Origin: Macrotis lagotis
Taxonomy: Eukaryota; Chordata; Mammalia; Peramelemorphia; Peramelidae
NCBI RefSeq assembly: GCF_037893015.1
Contig: NC_133663.1
Location: 220,747,753 to 220,811,752, forward strand
Length of the DNA stretch: 64,000 nucleotides
Direction of reading: 5' to 3'
In this document: one piece after another, positions 23,003-34,230 of the stretch
Numbering within the stretch: the stretch's first letter is position 1
Layout of the letters: every line of letters begins with the position of its first letter
Translations under genes and position numbers: made by a program
Notes under the pieces: model-generated
The model's database searches: none
The model's input: only the letters and a program-made list of their open reading frames with translations
What the model was told of the DNA's origin: nothing

Positions 23003-24000
23003 GAAGCAAAAAAATATGCTTTTCATCCAAATAACTAAGATGAAATCAGTAATAGTTTACAGATACCTACCCCCTGCACACAAAGAGGGTTAACTGCCAT
23101 TATCTTTTATTTTTGCACTTCTGAGGGCCTGGCCCATGCACAGAGCATTTCTAATACTACTGATCATATAAAAGAGGCTTAGGAACCTGCTATTGAAATA
23201 GCCATGATGATATACAATGAAAGTACCTTAGAAAAACTTGAGCACAAAGCATATATAGACATTCTATTACTTATTCCCATCTTACCATGTGGATAGGAGA
23301 AGCCTTCCAAATGACTCCCTAGCCAGAAATGGGAGTAACTTCACAAGGTGTTAGCTAGCAAAACCTCACCCATTTGTCCTTGCCTGCTCTCTCTTGATTT
23401 GACAGACAATGAAAGACAATACTAGGACAGGAATAGTCCTGGATTCTCTCCTTTGAGAATGACAAATGGCCTAAGAAATGGACATTTGTTTATTTCCATT
23501 TAAAAGAAAGACCTGGAAATTCTGCCCTTGTCAATTTTGAGAAGTCCTGAGAGCAACCCTCTGGGCCATCTAGTGTGTTCAAAGCCCAGAGTCTAGCTTT
23601 TACAGTCTTGAAACAAAGAAGTAAGGAGTGAACTTCAGAACACAGTTCTAAGGTAGTTGCAACAAGGATTCATCTAGCAATCATACCACATTTGAACATG
23701 GACTTGGTGGGACCAATGCCATATTGAAACTTGACTGAGTATGAACATAGTCTCCAGAAACCAAGGTGATATAGTGAAGCATGTGATCCCAAAGTACTGG
23801 AGAAAAATATTTGTACTTTTGTTATTTATCTTTAAAAGCTAATGGATATTAAGTAGTTAAATGCACTTAGCAATAGGGGGCAAAGGCGGAAACACAATCA
23901 ATGGGGCTTCAAATCAATAGCATTAAAGAACAGATACTCTCAAATCCCTAGAGCTCTAAGAGGATGATATGACTAGCTTGGCTCTGAAAGAATGATCTAG

Positions 24001-24774
24001 AACGACTTCTGGCCAAGAAGGTGGAGAGAAGACAGGCACAGTTCTTAAATCTCCTGATCTCTTCCCCGTCTATCACATGAAACAAACCTCTGAAAAGAAA
24101 TGTCACCTACAAAACCCAGAAAGAAAAGCCAAGAGAAAAAACATCTACCTTGGGATTTGTCTCCAGCAGGAGCTGTGGCTGAATTTGGGCAGGTGAGTCT
24201 GGGCCCAGAGGGAGGATCAGCCCCGATCAACCAGACTAGCAACTGAATTAGAACCAGGAGTCTGAGGGCCCGAGAGCCGGACCTGCTGGATCAGAGGTGG
24301 GGCTGGACCACGGGGGTGTGAGTCTGTGGGGGAGGGGAGGCACTGGTGTTAGAGCTGTCCCCCTGGAGATCCGGGACAGGGCTCGGGGGTAGAATTCTGG
24401 AGCAGGGGAGCTACGGACACCATCCCTGGGCTCCTCTGGTCTGAGTCCCATTACAACTCAGACTTCTCCCCTAACAAACAAATGCAAACTACTTCTGCCT
24501 CAGGCCCAGGTGTGTGAGCAGAAGAACCAGCCCAACTGAGGAATCACCTCAGGCCAGGGTAAAGCCCACCATTGATTGAAGGCAAAAGAATTCGATAACT
24601 CCCACTCCTCCCTTCAAGGAAAGGGAGAGGGCCTCAACCAAGGTCACAGACACTCCAGAGAAAGCAACCAGCTCCTCCTACTGGCCAGCCAGAGAAACTG
24701 CAATCAGTGAGTAAAGCCTTTAGTGATCCCAAGCCTCTGTGAATCAGCCCCTCCCCAACTCAGTTCTTAGCAAA
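24001..24774 (+). promoter_or_regulatory. L1 5' UTR with a degraded YY1-like start motif
   Basis: Upstream of L1 ORF1, richer in GC and CpG than its surroundings. GGCCAAGAAGGTGG (24011-24024) resembles a mutated GCCAAGATGGCGG, the YY1-type motif known at the 5' end of L1 elements. Whether it still promotes transcription cannot be judged. Confidence 0.55.
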
Positions 24775-25720
24775 ATGAAGAAGGGTCAGCGGAAAGGTGG
24801 ATCCATGGAAAAATTCTTGGAAGGGAAAGACAATAACTCAGAGAGACGTGGAACCTCTGAGGAGAATACAATCTGGTCTTCAGCACAGAAAGACTTCCTT
24901 GAAGAAATAAGGAAAGAATTTAAAAATCAACCTGAAAATTTGGGGGAGACAATTAACACCTTGCAACAAGAAAACAAATCTCTCAGATCTTCAAATGGGC
25001 AAATGCAAAAAAGGAATTAATTCTCTCAAAACCTCAATTGGTCAAATGGAAAGTTCTTTCAAAATTAGAATTGACCAATTAGAAAAGGAGTTGCAAAAGG
25101 TTAATGAAGAAAACTCCTCCCCCCAAAAAATAATGGAGTCTACAGAAACTAATCACTCCATGAGACAAGAGTCAGTTAAACAAAATCAAAAAATAGAAAA
25201 AATAGAAGCAAATGTAAAATACCTCATCAACAAAACCACTGACTTCGAGAATAGATCGAGGAGGGGCAACCTGAAAATTATAGGACTTCCTGGAAACATT
25301 GAAGAGAAAAAAAAAAGCCTGGACTTAATATTACAGGATCTAGTGATGGAAAACTGCCCTGATATCATGGAACCGGAGGGCAAAGTAGTTATTGAAAGAG
25401 TACATCTATCCCCACCAGAAAAAGATTCTAAAATGAAAACACCAAGGAATGTTGTGGCCAAACTGCAGAACTATCAGATAAAAGAGAAAATCCTGCAAGC
25501 AGCCAGAAAGAAACAATTTAAATATCAAGGAGCCAAAGTAAGGATCATGCAGGACCTGCCTTCATCAACTTTAAGGGATTGAAGGGCCTGGAACGAGATA
25601 TTTCAAAGAACATGGGAGCTTGGAATGCAGCCAAGAATCTACTTTCCTGCAAAGCTGAGCCTTCTATTCCAGGGGAAAAGATGGACAGTTAACAAAATGG
25701 AAGAATCCAAAAATTTATGA
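24775..25720 (+). pseudogene. L1 ORF1 (ORF1p, RNA-binding chaperone), broken
   Basis: Reading starts at ATG 24775 (MKKGQRKGG). The N-terminal part is coiled-coil-like and rich in K, E and Q. A frameshift lies near an A-run at about 25005-25015. The RRM-type part follows with TTDFENRSRRGNLKIIGLP at 25228-25288. The C-terminal domain includes AARKKQFKYQGAKVRI, followed by an in-frame TGA at 25580. Sequence after that stop still reads as the usual C-terminus (QPRIYFPAKLSLLF) and ends with TGA at 25718-25720. The length, about 315 codons, is typical of L1 ORF1. Two lesions make it non-functional; otherwise it is well preserved. Confidence 0.92.
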
Positions 25721-26558
25721 TGAAAAGACCAGAGCTAAACAGAAAATTTGGGCATCAAAAAGGAGGTTCAAGAGACACATGAAAAGGTAAAAAAAAAAGG
25801 GGGGGCAGTAAAAGAAAAAAAAATGCAATCCGTAAGTTGAAACTGGCCATATCCCAGCATGGGAGTAAAAAAAAAAAAGATTCTCATAAACCTTGAGAAA
25901 TGTAACTCTAACAGAGAGAATACACCTAGCCAGAAATGATGGACATTCATGACCTATCCACGAGACTGCTATCTAATGGGATGTAACTGGCTTTAACCCC
26001 ACTTGGGAGAAAGACTCTAATAACTATCAGGAATTTTGACTCTATTTGGTAGAATGTACAGAACTAAAAGGGACAGACACTTAGAATTTTCTATGACTTA
26101 GATAGAATGATCTAAATAAACACTACTGCCCTAAAAAGGGGGGACAGGAAAGAGATGGGATAAGGGAGGGGATTGAATGGGGTAAATCTCATTACACTAA
26201 GAGGTACAAAAAACCTATGGAAATAGTGGGGAAGAAGGGAGCAGAGGAGAAACACCTGAATCTTCTTCTCATCAGACTTGGCTTAAAGTCAACCTACACA
26301 TACTCAGTTAATCTATAAAATATGTAACCTTTCAAGTATTAAAAGGGGAAAAGGGGAGGGGGGGGGACAGAGAAAGGGAAGGGGAGTGGGGGAAATAAGG
26401 GGAATAACAAAAGGAAGGGAAGGGAAAAGGGAAAAAGGGAAAGGGGAAAGAAAGTGGAGGGCAAACACACTGAAGGGGGTGGTTTTCAGAAACAAAACAC
26501 TGGGGAATACGGATCAAAGGGGGGAAAAGGGTAAAAATACAAACAGAGGGAAGATAGC
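25721..26558 (+). other. L1 inter-ORF region with a G/A-rich strand
   Basis: About 840 bases between ORF1 and ORF2. The part at 26340-26560 is almost all purine on the plus strand, with many GGG and GGGG runs. The minus-strand open frames over it are only the Pro/Phe/Ser-rich complement. Confidence 0.8.
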
Positions 26559-28889
26559 ATGGAGGGCAATAAGGAATTAGTAATCATAACCTTGAATGTG
26601 AATGGGATGAACTCTCCCTTAAAACTTAGGCAAATAGCAGAGTGGATTAAAAACCAGAATCCTACAATATGCTGCTTACAAGAAACTCATTTGAAGCAGA
26701 GAGATACATATAGAGTAAAGGTAAAAGGTTGCAGCAAAATATATTTTGCTTCAGCTGAAGTAAAAAAAACAGGGGTAGCAATCCTTATCTCAGACAAAGC
26801 AGCAGCAAAAATAGATAGCATTAAAAGAAATAAGGAAGGAAACTTTATCCTCCTAAAAGGTACCATAGACAATAAAGTCATTTCAATATTGAATATATAT
26901 GCACCCAGTGGGACAGCAGCTAAATTATTAGAGGAAGAACTGAAAGAATTACAGGAAGGCATAGACAGCAAAACTCTACTAATAGGAGACCTCAACCTCC
27001 CGCTATCAGATCTACATAAATCGAGTCATAAAACAAACTAGAAAGAAATTAGGGAGGTAAACAGATTGTTAGAAAAATTAGATATGGTAGACCTATGGGG
27101 GAAACTGAACGGGGATAGAAAGGAATATACCTTTTTCTCTGCAGTACATTGAACTTATACAAAAACTGACCATGTGCTAGGACATAAAAACCTAATGATC
27201 TACTGCAGAAAGACAGAAATAGTGAATACATCTTTCTCAGATCACAATGCAATAAAAGTCATATGCAATACTGGGCCAAGGAGATATAGACTCAGAACAA
27301 ATTGGAAACTGAATAACCCCATTTTAAAAAATGAGTGGAACAAAAACAAATTATAGAAAGAATTAACCATTTTATCCTAGATAATGATAATAATGAAATA
27401 ACATACCAAAACCTATGGGATTCATTCAAAGCAACTCTCAGGGGATATATTATAGCTCTAAATGCTTATATGAATAAATTGGAGAAAGAGGAAATCAATG
27501 AAATAAACATGCAACTAAAAAAATTAGAGAAAGAACAAGTCAAAAATCCCCAATTAAGTACCAAATTAGAAATTCTAAAAAATTAAAAGAGAATTTAATA
27601 AAAACTATTGAATTAATAAAACGAAAAGTTGGTATTATGAAAAAACCAATAAAATTGATAAACCTCTGGTCAATTGGATTAAAAAAAGAAAGAAGAAAAC
27701 CAAGTTGCTAGTATCATAAATGAAAGAGGTGAACTCAACACCAATGAGGAGGAAATTAAAGTAATAATTCGAAATTATTTTGCCCAACTCTATGCCAATA
27801 AATTTGATAATCTAAGTGAAATAGATGAATATTTACAAAAATATAAGTTGCCCCGGCTAATTGAAGAAGAGATTAAATACCTAAACAACCCTATCTCAGA
27901 AAAAGAAATTCCACAAGCCATTACTTGAACTCCCTAAAAAAAAATCTCCAGGGCCTGATGGATTCACAAGTGAATTTTACCAAACATTTAAGGAACAATT
28001 GGTTCCAATCCTATATAAACTCTTTGGAAAAATAGGGAAAGATGGAACTCTGCCTAACTCTTTCTATGAAACCAATATGGTACTGTTACCTAAACCAGGA
28101 AGAGTTAAAACAGAGGAAGAAAATTATAGACCTATCTCGCTGATGAATATAGATGCAAAAATCCTAAATAAAATCTTAGCAAAATGATTACAACAAGTCA
28201 GCACTAGGATAATCCGTTATGATCAAGTAGGATTTATTCCAGGAATGCAGCTTTGGTTCAATATTAGGAAAAGTGTTAGTATACTCAATTATATCAACAA
28301 CAAACCTATCAGAAATCATATGATCATATCAATAGATGCTGAAAAAGCTTTTGACAAAATACAGCATCTATTCCTATTAAAAACACTAGAGAGTGTAGGA
28401 CTGTTCCTTAAAATAATTAGCAGTATCTATTGGAAACCATCAACAAATATTATATTCAATGGGGAGAAGCTAGAGGCATTCCTAATAAGATCAGGGGTGA
28501 AACAAAGGTTCCTATTATCACCACTACTATTTAATATTGTATTAGAAATGTTAGCATCAGCAATTAGAGAAGAAAAAGAAATTAAAGGAAATAGAATTGG
28601 GAGGGAAGAAACAAAACTCCCACTCTTTGCAGATGACATGATGGTCTACCTAGAGAATCCCAAGAAATCATCTAAAAAAACTACTGGAAACAATTAGAAA
28701 TTTTGGCAAAGTGGCAGGTTATAAAATAAACCCTCATAAATCTTCAACTTTTCTATATATGTCTAGCAAGAAACAGCAGGAGGAGCTAGAAAGAGAAATC
28801 CCATTCAAAGTAACCTCAGAGTATATAAAATGTTTGGGAGTCTATTTGCCAAGACAGACTCCTAATATTGAACCAAAGCTGGATTTTAA
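26559..28889 (+). pseudogene. L1 ORF2 (endonuclease and reverse transcriptase), broken and truncated
   Basis: Starts at ATG 26559 (MEGNKELVIITLNVNGMNS). The N-terminal AP-type endonuclease is recognisable by TLNVNG, CCLQETHLKQRD, IGDLNLPLS (usual GDFN-type motif) and SFSDHNAI (27234-27257). The reverse transcriptase has [34 protein letters not shown] and the catalytic FADDMMVYL at 28627-28653. The frame is interrupted by stops at about 27039 and 27149 and by several frameshifts, at least six lesions in all. After YIKCLGVYLPRQTPNIEPKL the sequence changes to inverted-repeat arm, so the cysteine-rich C-terminal third is absent. It cannot encode an active protein. Confidence 0.95.
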
Positions 28890-29172
28890 TCTGTTGTAGG
28901 CTATACTTGAGTGTGTCCCATGGTGTTATAAAGCCTACATGCTTGACACTGATGTTCCTTATCAATTAAATCACTAGTCCAGATTTTATTAGAAAATTCT
29001 TTTTAAATGACCTATCAAATCCAAATGGTTTATGTTAGAAGAGCAAGACAAGGAAAAAGGGGGAAACCAACAGATACTTATATTGAATCATTATCTTTAA
29101 AGCACAAAAATAATTACCTGTTAAACGGAGTTGATGGTGGATTTGGAGAAAAGTACTGAGTTCAAATTTTAG

Positions 29173-29322
29173 CTTTTTTTTCTTTTTCTTTTTTGCAAAG
29201 CAATCAGTGACTTGCCAAGGATCACCCAAGTAGTAAGTGTCAAGTGTCTGAGGCCAAGTTTGAACTCAGATCTCCTGAGTCCAGGGCTAGTGGTCTATCC
29301 ACTGCACCACCCAGCTGTCCTC
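29173..29322 (-). mobile_element. tRNA-derived SINE (WSINE1-like), right-arm copy
   Basis: Mirror of 2508-2644, with 'gacttgccaaggatcaccca', 'gagtccagggctagtggtct', ending CACCCAGCTGTCC. Confidence 0.85.
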
Positions 29323-29719
29323 AACTATCTTTCTTGAAACCTATATGACCACAGGTGCTCAATTTCCTTATTTGGAGAGTTGGACTAAATGACCTCTAGC
29401 TTCTTTCAAACTCTGCAAATTATCATCTGTAAGTTTCTTGTCTCCCAAGTAAACACCATTTTGGGAACCATTGCCTATTAAATAATCAGACTGAAAGAAA
29501 AAGCTGCCTGAATATAGGAAGCTCAACCACCTACCTTCTTCAGCAAAAACGTAAATATCACTATAAATCAAACAATGATCAAAAAATATAATAACAGTAT
29601 GCCAGGAATGTAATAAAAATACAATTGACCATAGTAATTAAAAGAACAATAGAAATCATCTAATTGATCAATAGAAATAGAAATGGATTTTTTTAAAAAA
29701 TAACATCAATTTCTTATGA

Positions 29720-29764
29720 AAAATGAGAGATATAGAGTCAGAGAGACAGAGAGAGACAGAGAGT

Positions 29765-29819
<55 letters not shown>
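29720..29819. repeat. (GA)n microsatellite, expanded in the right arm
   Basis: Interrupted then perfect GA to about 29818; the perfect run (about 45 bases) is roughly twice as long as its left-arm partner. Confidence 0.9.
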
Positions 29820-29821
<2 letters not shown>

Positions 29822-30329
29822 AGGGGAACTTTGGCATATTATATAGTCAAGTAGTTGTAGCATCAGAGGTATATAAATCTTATGGGAGAGTTAATGGTGG
29901 GAGACTCAATCGGGTATAACAAGAAATAAATACATCAAGAATATTTCTACTATGATAATATGTAAAATGAATAAATATATTTAGTGATAGTCTTATTTTA
30001 GCAAGTCATATTATTTTTAATTTTTCTTAATCGAATAAATGAGCAATACTTTTCCTTATGTAGGATTATTTTAATATGTTATTTTTATTGTTTGTTGTTC
30101 CTATTACATATTTATAATTCATTATATAGAGCTGTTTTATGTATGATATAATAATTCCCATTATAAATATAGACTATATATAAGGCTATATCTTGACCAT
30201 ATATACTTACATGAACTTTAAATTTGTATTACCTGTCATGTTTTTATTATTGCTATTTACTTATTCAAAAAGGAAGTTGTGAAGTGCATAATTATGTTGT
30301 AACATTTTATGCCTATAATCCAAAATGGG

Positions 30330-30560
30330 TGAGATGGTGGCTCAGTGTAAAGTGCAATAGGCCTGGAGTCAGGAGGACCCCAGTTTAATGTAGTCTCAGA
30401 CAGTTACTAGTTGTGTGATCATGGTCAAGTCATTTAACCCTATTTTTCTCTTCTGTAAAATGAGCTGAAGAAGGAAACGGCAAACCCACTTCAATATCTT
30501 TGCCAAGAAACCCCAAACCAAACCAAAAAGTCTGACATGACTAAACAGCTAACAATTCTA
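30330..30560 (+). mobile_element. MAR1-type CORE-SINE, right-arm copy
   Basis: Mirror of 1340-1580; here in forward order: GAGATGGTGGCTCAGTGTAA to 'gacatgactaaacagctaac'. Confidence 0.75.
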
Positions 30561-31905
30561 ATTGCTCATTTTATCTATTACTTTAGTTTTGTCATGGATT
30601 TTTCTTCTACCAATAGATCTTAAACATAATATTTTCCATATATCTCTAATTTGTTAATGACCTGACCATTTATATTTAGGTCACATCCATTTGTCAACAA
30701 GTGTGAAGCATACCTCTAAGTCAAATTTTTACCATACTGCTGTACAATGTTCCTAGGAGTTTTCAGAAGTCTGTTCCAGCTCCCCTTCTCAGTCTCAACC
30801 AGGGCTTCTCACACTGGACAGCTTAACTGTTATCTGCCCTCTCAGATTACTTCCCATTGCCTCTGCATATATAAATATGTAAGAATATGAGCTCCTTGAG
30901 TGCAGAGACCCTCTTTTTTGTCTTTCTTTTAATCCCCAACACTTAGTATATGGTCTGGCATATAATGGGATCTTAATAAATGCAAAATGACTGACAAGTT
31001 TGTTAAAATATTTTTATCAACAAGTGGGCAAGGATAAGTAGAGCCTTGATTAACCAAAATATGGAGGTTTCTAGGGTCCAGGGCTAATACTCTATCTATT
31101 TCAGATATAACACACCATATATTCCCTACCTCAAACAAATAGAAAATGAGCATTCTCTAGCCCTTTCTCCAAGCATCTTCTTTCCTGCCCTCTGGGTCTA
31201 TCCCTTATTCAATTCCTCTTTGAAATTTTATTCTAGCCCCATCTTTGACTGCAAGACACAAATACTGTTTACCAGCATGGTGTAATCTCACTATGATGAT
31301 AAGAAAACATACAAGTACTCAAGTGTAATTATAACTTCAGTGTCAAAGATAAACCCTTAAATTTCAGTTAACAGCCAAGACACTGTAGTAATGCCTACTG
31401 ATGACTGTATTGATTCATGTAAAGCTGTTGGACAAATGCAAGTTACTGGCTGTCATATGCAGTGAATTGGAGTGATGACAGGGTTAGCACTTATCTCAAA
31501 GACCAATGCTACCTCATTTTTCACCTCACAAAGGAAATGTGAATTTGAATTTTATATATATATATATTAAAGTATCTGAAGAATCTGTATATATGTGTGT
31601 ATGTGTGTGTGTGTGTGTGAGTGTGCATGCATTTGTATGTACATACAAACGCATCCCTAAATATATGTGAAAACATTTGAATAGCCTAGAGGTCTTTCTT
31701 CTCTATACTCACACTGTGTATTCTTCCTGCGAAGTCATCAGATGCTTGATGTGAGTGTGTGAGTGTGTGAACATGTGAGTGTGCAAGTATGTGAGTGTAT
31801 AAGTGTGAAGTGAGTACAAGTGAACTCTTAACAATGTGTGTTTCACTGGCTGTCTAGATCTGCTCTAATAACTTTTCTTGGATAGGCTTCAAAGAGACTA
31901 TATCT

Positions 31906-32083
31906 AGGGTTCTTAACTATGAACTTTTAAAAAACAATAATAGCTATATTTTAATGTAGTAGGTTTCTTTTATAATCCTATGTTTTGCCATGCATTTAAA
32001 AACATTATCCTGAGAAGTCTACGGGATTCACCAGCTTACCAAAGGGAATCGTGGTACAAAAAAGTTGAAGAATTCCTGCGATA
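31906..32083 (+). mobile_element. Possible short hAT-type DNA transposon
   Basis: About 178 bases starting TAGGGTTCTTAACT and ending AGTTGAAGAATTCCTG, which are imperfect inverted copies of each other. The body ('ccatgcatttaaaaacatta', 'aagtctacgggattcaccag') resembles a mammalian non-autonomous element of this kind. The exact family is not known to me and an 8-bp target duplication is not clear. It begins right where homology with the window's left edge runs out. Confidence 0.45.
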
Positions 32084-32263
32084 AACATTCTTATCCCTTT
32101 CACCATCACTTGTCTTGCCACTAGAAAGAGAGTAAAGGTTAGGAACTCTGCTCCTACCCTGATCTGTATGCTTACCCTAGAGTCTATTGAATTTCATAGG
32201 CAGAGTCTAACCAATTTGATCCTCCTGAGTCTCTGTGTTTGTTCCAGAACTTCATATAAGAAT

Positions 32264-32335
32264 ATTCTCACATTTCCTTTGTGTGGTTGAAAAATAAGGC
32301 AGCATTGGTATTTTAGAAAAATACTTTCTCCTGTC
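32264..32335 (+). repeat. Third copy of a short arm sequence
   Basis: 'tcacatttcctttgtgtggt' and 'aataaggcagcattggtatt' match 360-425 of the left arm (same direction) and, reversed, about 31480-31545. About 70 bases, roughly 80% alike. Probably a small piece of an interspersed repeat. Confidence 0.55.
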
Positions 32336-33309
32336 ATTCACTGGTACATGAAAATGACTTGGATTTGCACAAACACTTTTACAAGAAACCAATAAATCAG
32401 TCAAAACAAAAGCATAATGCACTGTTTTAAACTGCATGCAAAATCCCCCAAATCTGGGTTCTATGTAATAATATCTGGTTCTCAAAGTACCACTCAGAAG
32501 TCCCAGCATTAAAACAGTGAATAAAATGAAGCTAAGAAGAATTTTAAAAAATGGGACTAATAGGAATAAAATTATATTTATATGCTTTATACCTATGTAG
32601 ATTCAAAACATATACATCATTTATTTTAACCTTGATTTCTAGATTAAAATTGTCTTTTTTCAATGCTGCTCTACTCAAATTAAGTTTAAAATACCAAAAT
32701 TGTAGTGAGATTATGGAAATCAGGGAAGTGCAAAAGGCATATATTTAAACTCAGGAAAAACAATAATTTAAATCAAAAACCACTTAATTTAATGAGTAAT
32801 TAAAAATGATAGGTGCCATTTTCCTGTGTTATTAATAGTTTAAATATTTTCCAAAGTTCATAAGATTAAAGCCTCTCTCACATTCAACATAAAATTAAGC
32901 ATTTTCTCTTATGGACAGCAGCAGCAGCAGCAGCAGAAAATATGAGTACCGGATAAGAGAAAAATAAAGGTCTGAAGCTGAGACATTTCCTCTGACAAAT
33001 CCCCTGTGAGCCAGACAAAATCCAAAGCCTTATCGTTTTTGTACAACACTTGTTGATACACTATACAACTTACCCCTTTCTTCTTTCAATCAACTAGATT
33101 CTAGGACATCACATTTTTTCACAAAAAGGAAGGCTAATGACTACACCTATTAGTTTCTTTATACCCTTAGAAAGTTTATAGGATAGAATATGTTTAAATG
33201 TTTACTATGTGCCTGACACTGTCTTGATAAGAAAATAAATCTGTTACTATTCAAAAACTAATGCTAATCAAAGGATATGAGATCAATAAAGGTGCTACTC
33301 CCATCCCCA

Positions 33310-33310
<1 letters not shown>
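32336..33310. other. Unclassified AT-rich sequence with a short (GCA)n
   Basis: No gene or named repeat recognised; a seven-unit GCA run lies at 32916-32936. Confidence 0.5.

Positions 33311-33313
<3 letters not shown>

Positions 33314-33378
<65 letters not shown>
33314..33378. repeat. (TA)n microsatellite
   Basis: About 65 bases of perfect AT alternation. Confidence 0.97.
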
Positions 33379-33382
<4 letters not shown>

Positions 33383-34228
33383 GCAAAAATAGACATTTAA
33401 AGAATTAAGAAGAGTAATAATTTCTCCAAAAGAAATCTTTTCAGGTTGTTAAAATAAGACTCTAATGTCCATATATCTATTTAGCTAAATAGAGATAGAC
33501 AGGTGTTTATAGACATAAAATCAAGTGACCATACCACTGGGTAGTAATGTAAATAAATCTTTTTTTTTAAAGCATAACATTTGACTATCCTGAACTATGA
33601 TTTCCTCCTCCCCAAAAAATGAGGCCAAAAGAAATTTCACTTTCATTTCTCACAAAATAAAAAATGTATTCATCTGAATGGAATTCTCACCCTATCCATT
33701 TCACTCTTCCAGTAAGAAATGGACCACTGAGAAATTCCTGATTTCTTCTGAAGCTTGTCTTCCATCTCAACAAGGAAAACCAACCAGGCTTTGCCCAAAC
33801 CTCTCAGAATACATTTTGCATAGGATATATCACTAATTGATTCCATTTAGCCAAAATGCCATCTAGTCAGCCACCCAACGCCGAAGAAAAAGTTAAGTAG
33901 CATTCATTTTTATTTCTTTTTGCAATGTTGAATCAAGAGGAGAATCTCTGAAGAAGATAGTCTAGAGAAGGAAAAGCCAAAATGGAATTTTAAAAGCGTT
34001 TTCTTGTGCACAGGTCAACATAAAAGTGCTCCCACTTCACAGCTGGCACATACAAATGGAAGAGATTAACTTTTCACTACCAAAAATAAAAAAAATTAAG
34101 AAATAGCATGAAAGCAGCCGCTATCAGTTTCCAAAACGGTTTTTATTTGTTGCTCTCTAGATACCAGTGCCTCTCCACTTTCAAAAATTTAATCCAAGCA
34201 ATTAGATATTGAATAACCTTTTGTACTT
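33379..34228. other. Unclassified sequence, few visible repeats
   Basis: No SINE or LINE signature in 850 bases, unlike most of the window. If the minus-strand exon at 34231 is real, this would be the start of its intron. Confidence 0.45.
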
Positions 34229-34230
34229 AC

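Larger units (their letters stand above)
20753..23991 (-). repeat. Right arm of large inverted repeat, inner part
   Basis: Reverse complement of 5549-8783. At its inner end it joins directly to a reversed copy of 18171-18252 (at 20667-20752). At its outer end it joins L1 sequence at about 23991-24001. No gene is visible in it. Confidence 0.93.
24001..28889 (+). mobile_element. L1 retrotransposon lacking its 3' end
   Basis: Starts with an L1-like 5' end (GGCCAAGAAGGTGGAGAGAA), followed by a GC-richer 5' UTR, a broken ORF1, an inter-ORF region and ORF2 through the reverse transcriptase. It stops inside ORF2 at about 28889 with no C-terminus, 3' UTR or poly-A. The left arm has no L1 at the matching place, so it arrived after the inverted duplication, or was lost cleanly from the left arm (less likely). 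The missing 3' end together with 2.6 kb of missing arm points to a later deletion, not normal 5' truncation. Confidence 0.95.
28890..31905 (-). repeat. Right arm of large inverted repeat, outer part
   Basis: Reverse complement of 1-2944. Homology resumes right after the L1 breakpoint at about 28888-28893 and runs to 31905, which pairs with base 1. It carries reversed copies of the tRNA-SINE (29173-29322) and the MAR1-type SINE (about 30330-30560). Its GA microsatellite is longer than the matching CT tract of the left arm. Confidence 0.93.

Noticed and set aside
25186-25461. Minus-strand open frames across the L1 (also 26313-26517, 26687-26995, 28427-28639)
   Set aside because: Shadows of the L1 ORF1/ORF2 and of the purine-rich tract on the opposite strand.
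33858-33900. Short frame MPSSQPPNAEEKVK ending in TAG
   Set aside because: Too short, no splice signals or known family; likely chance.
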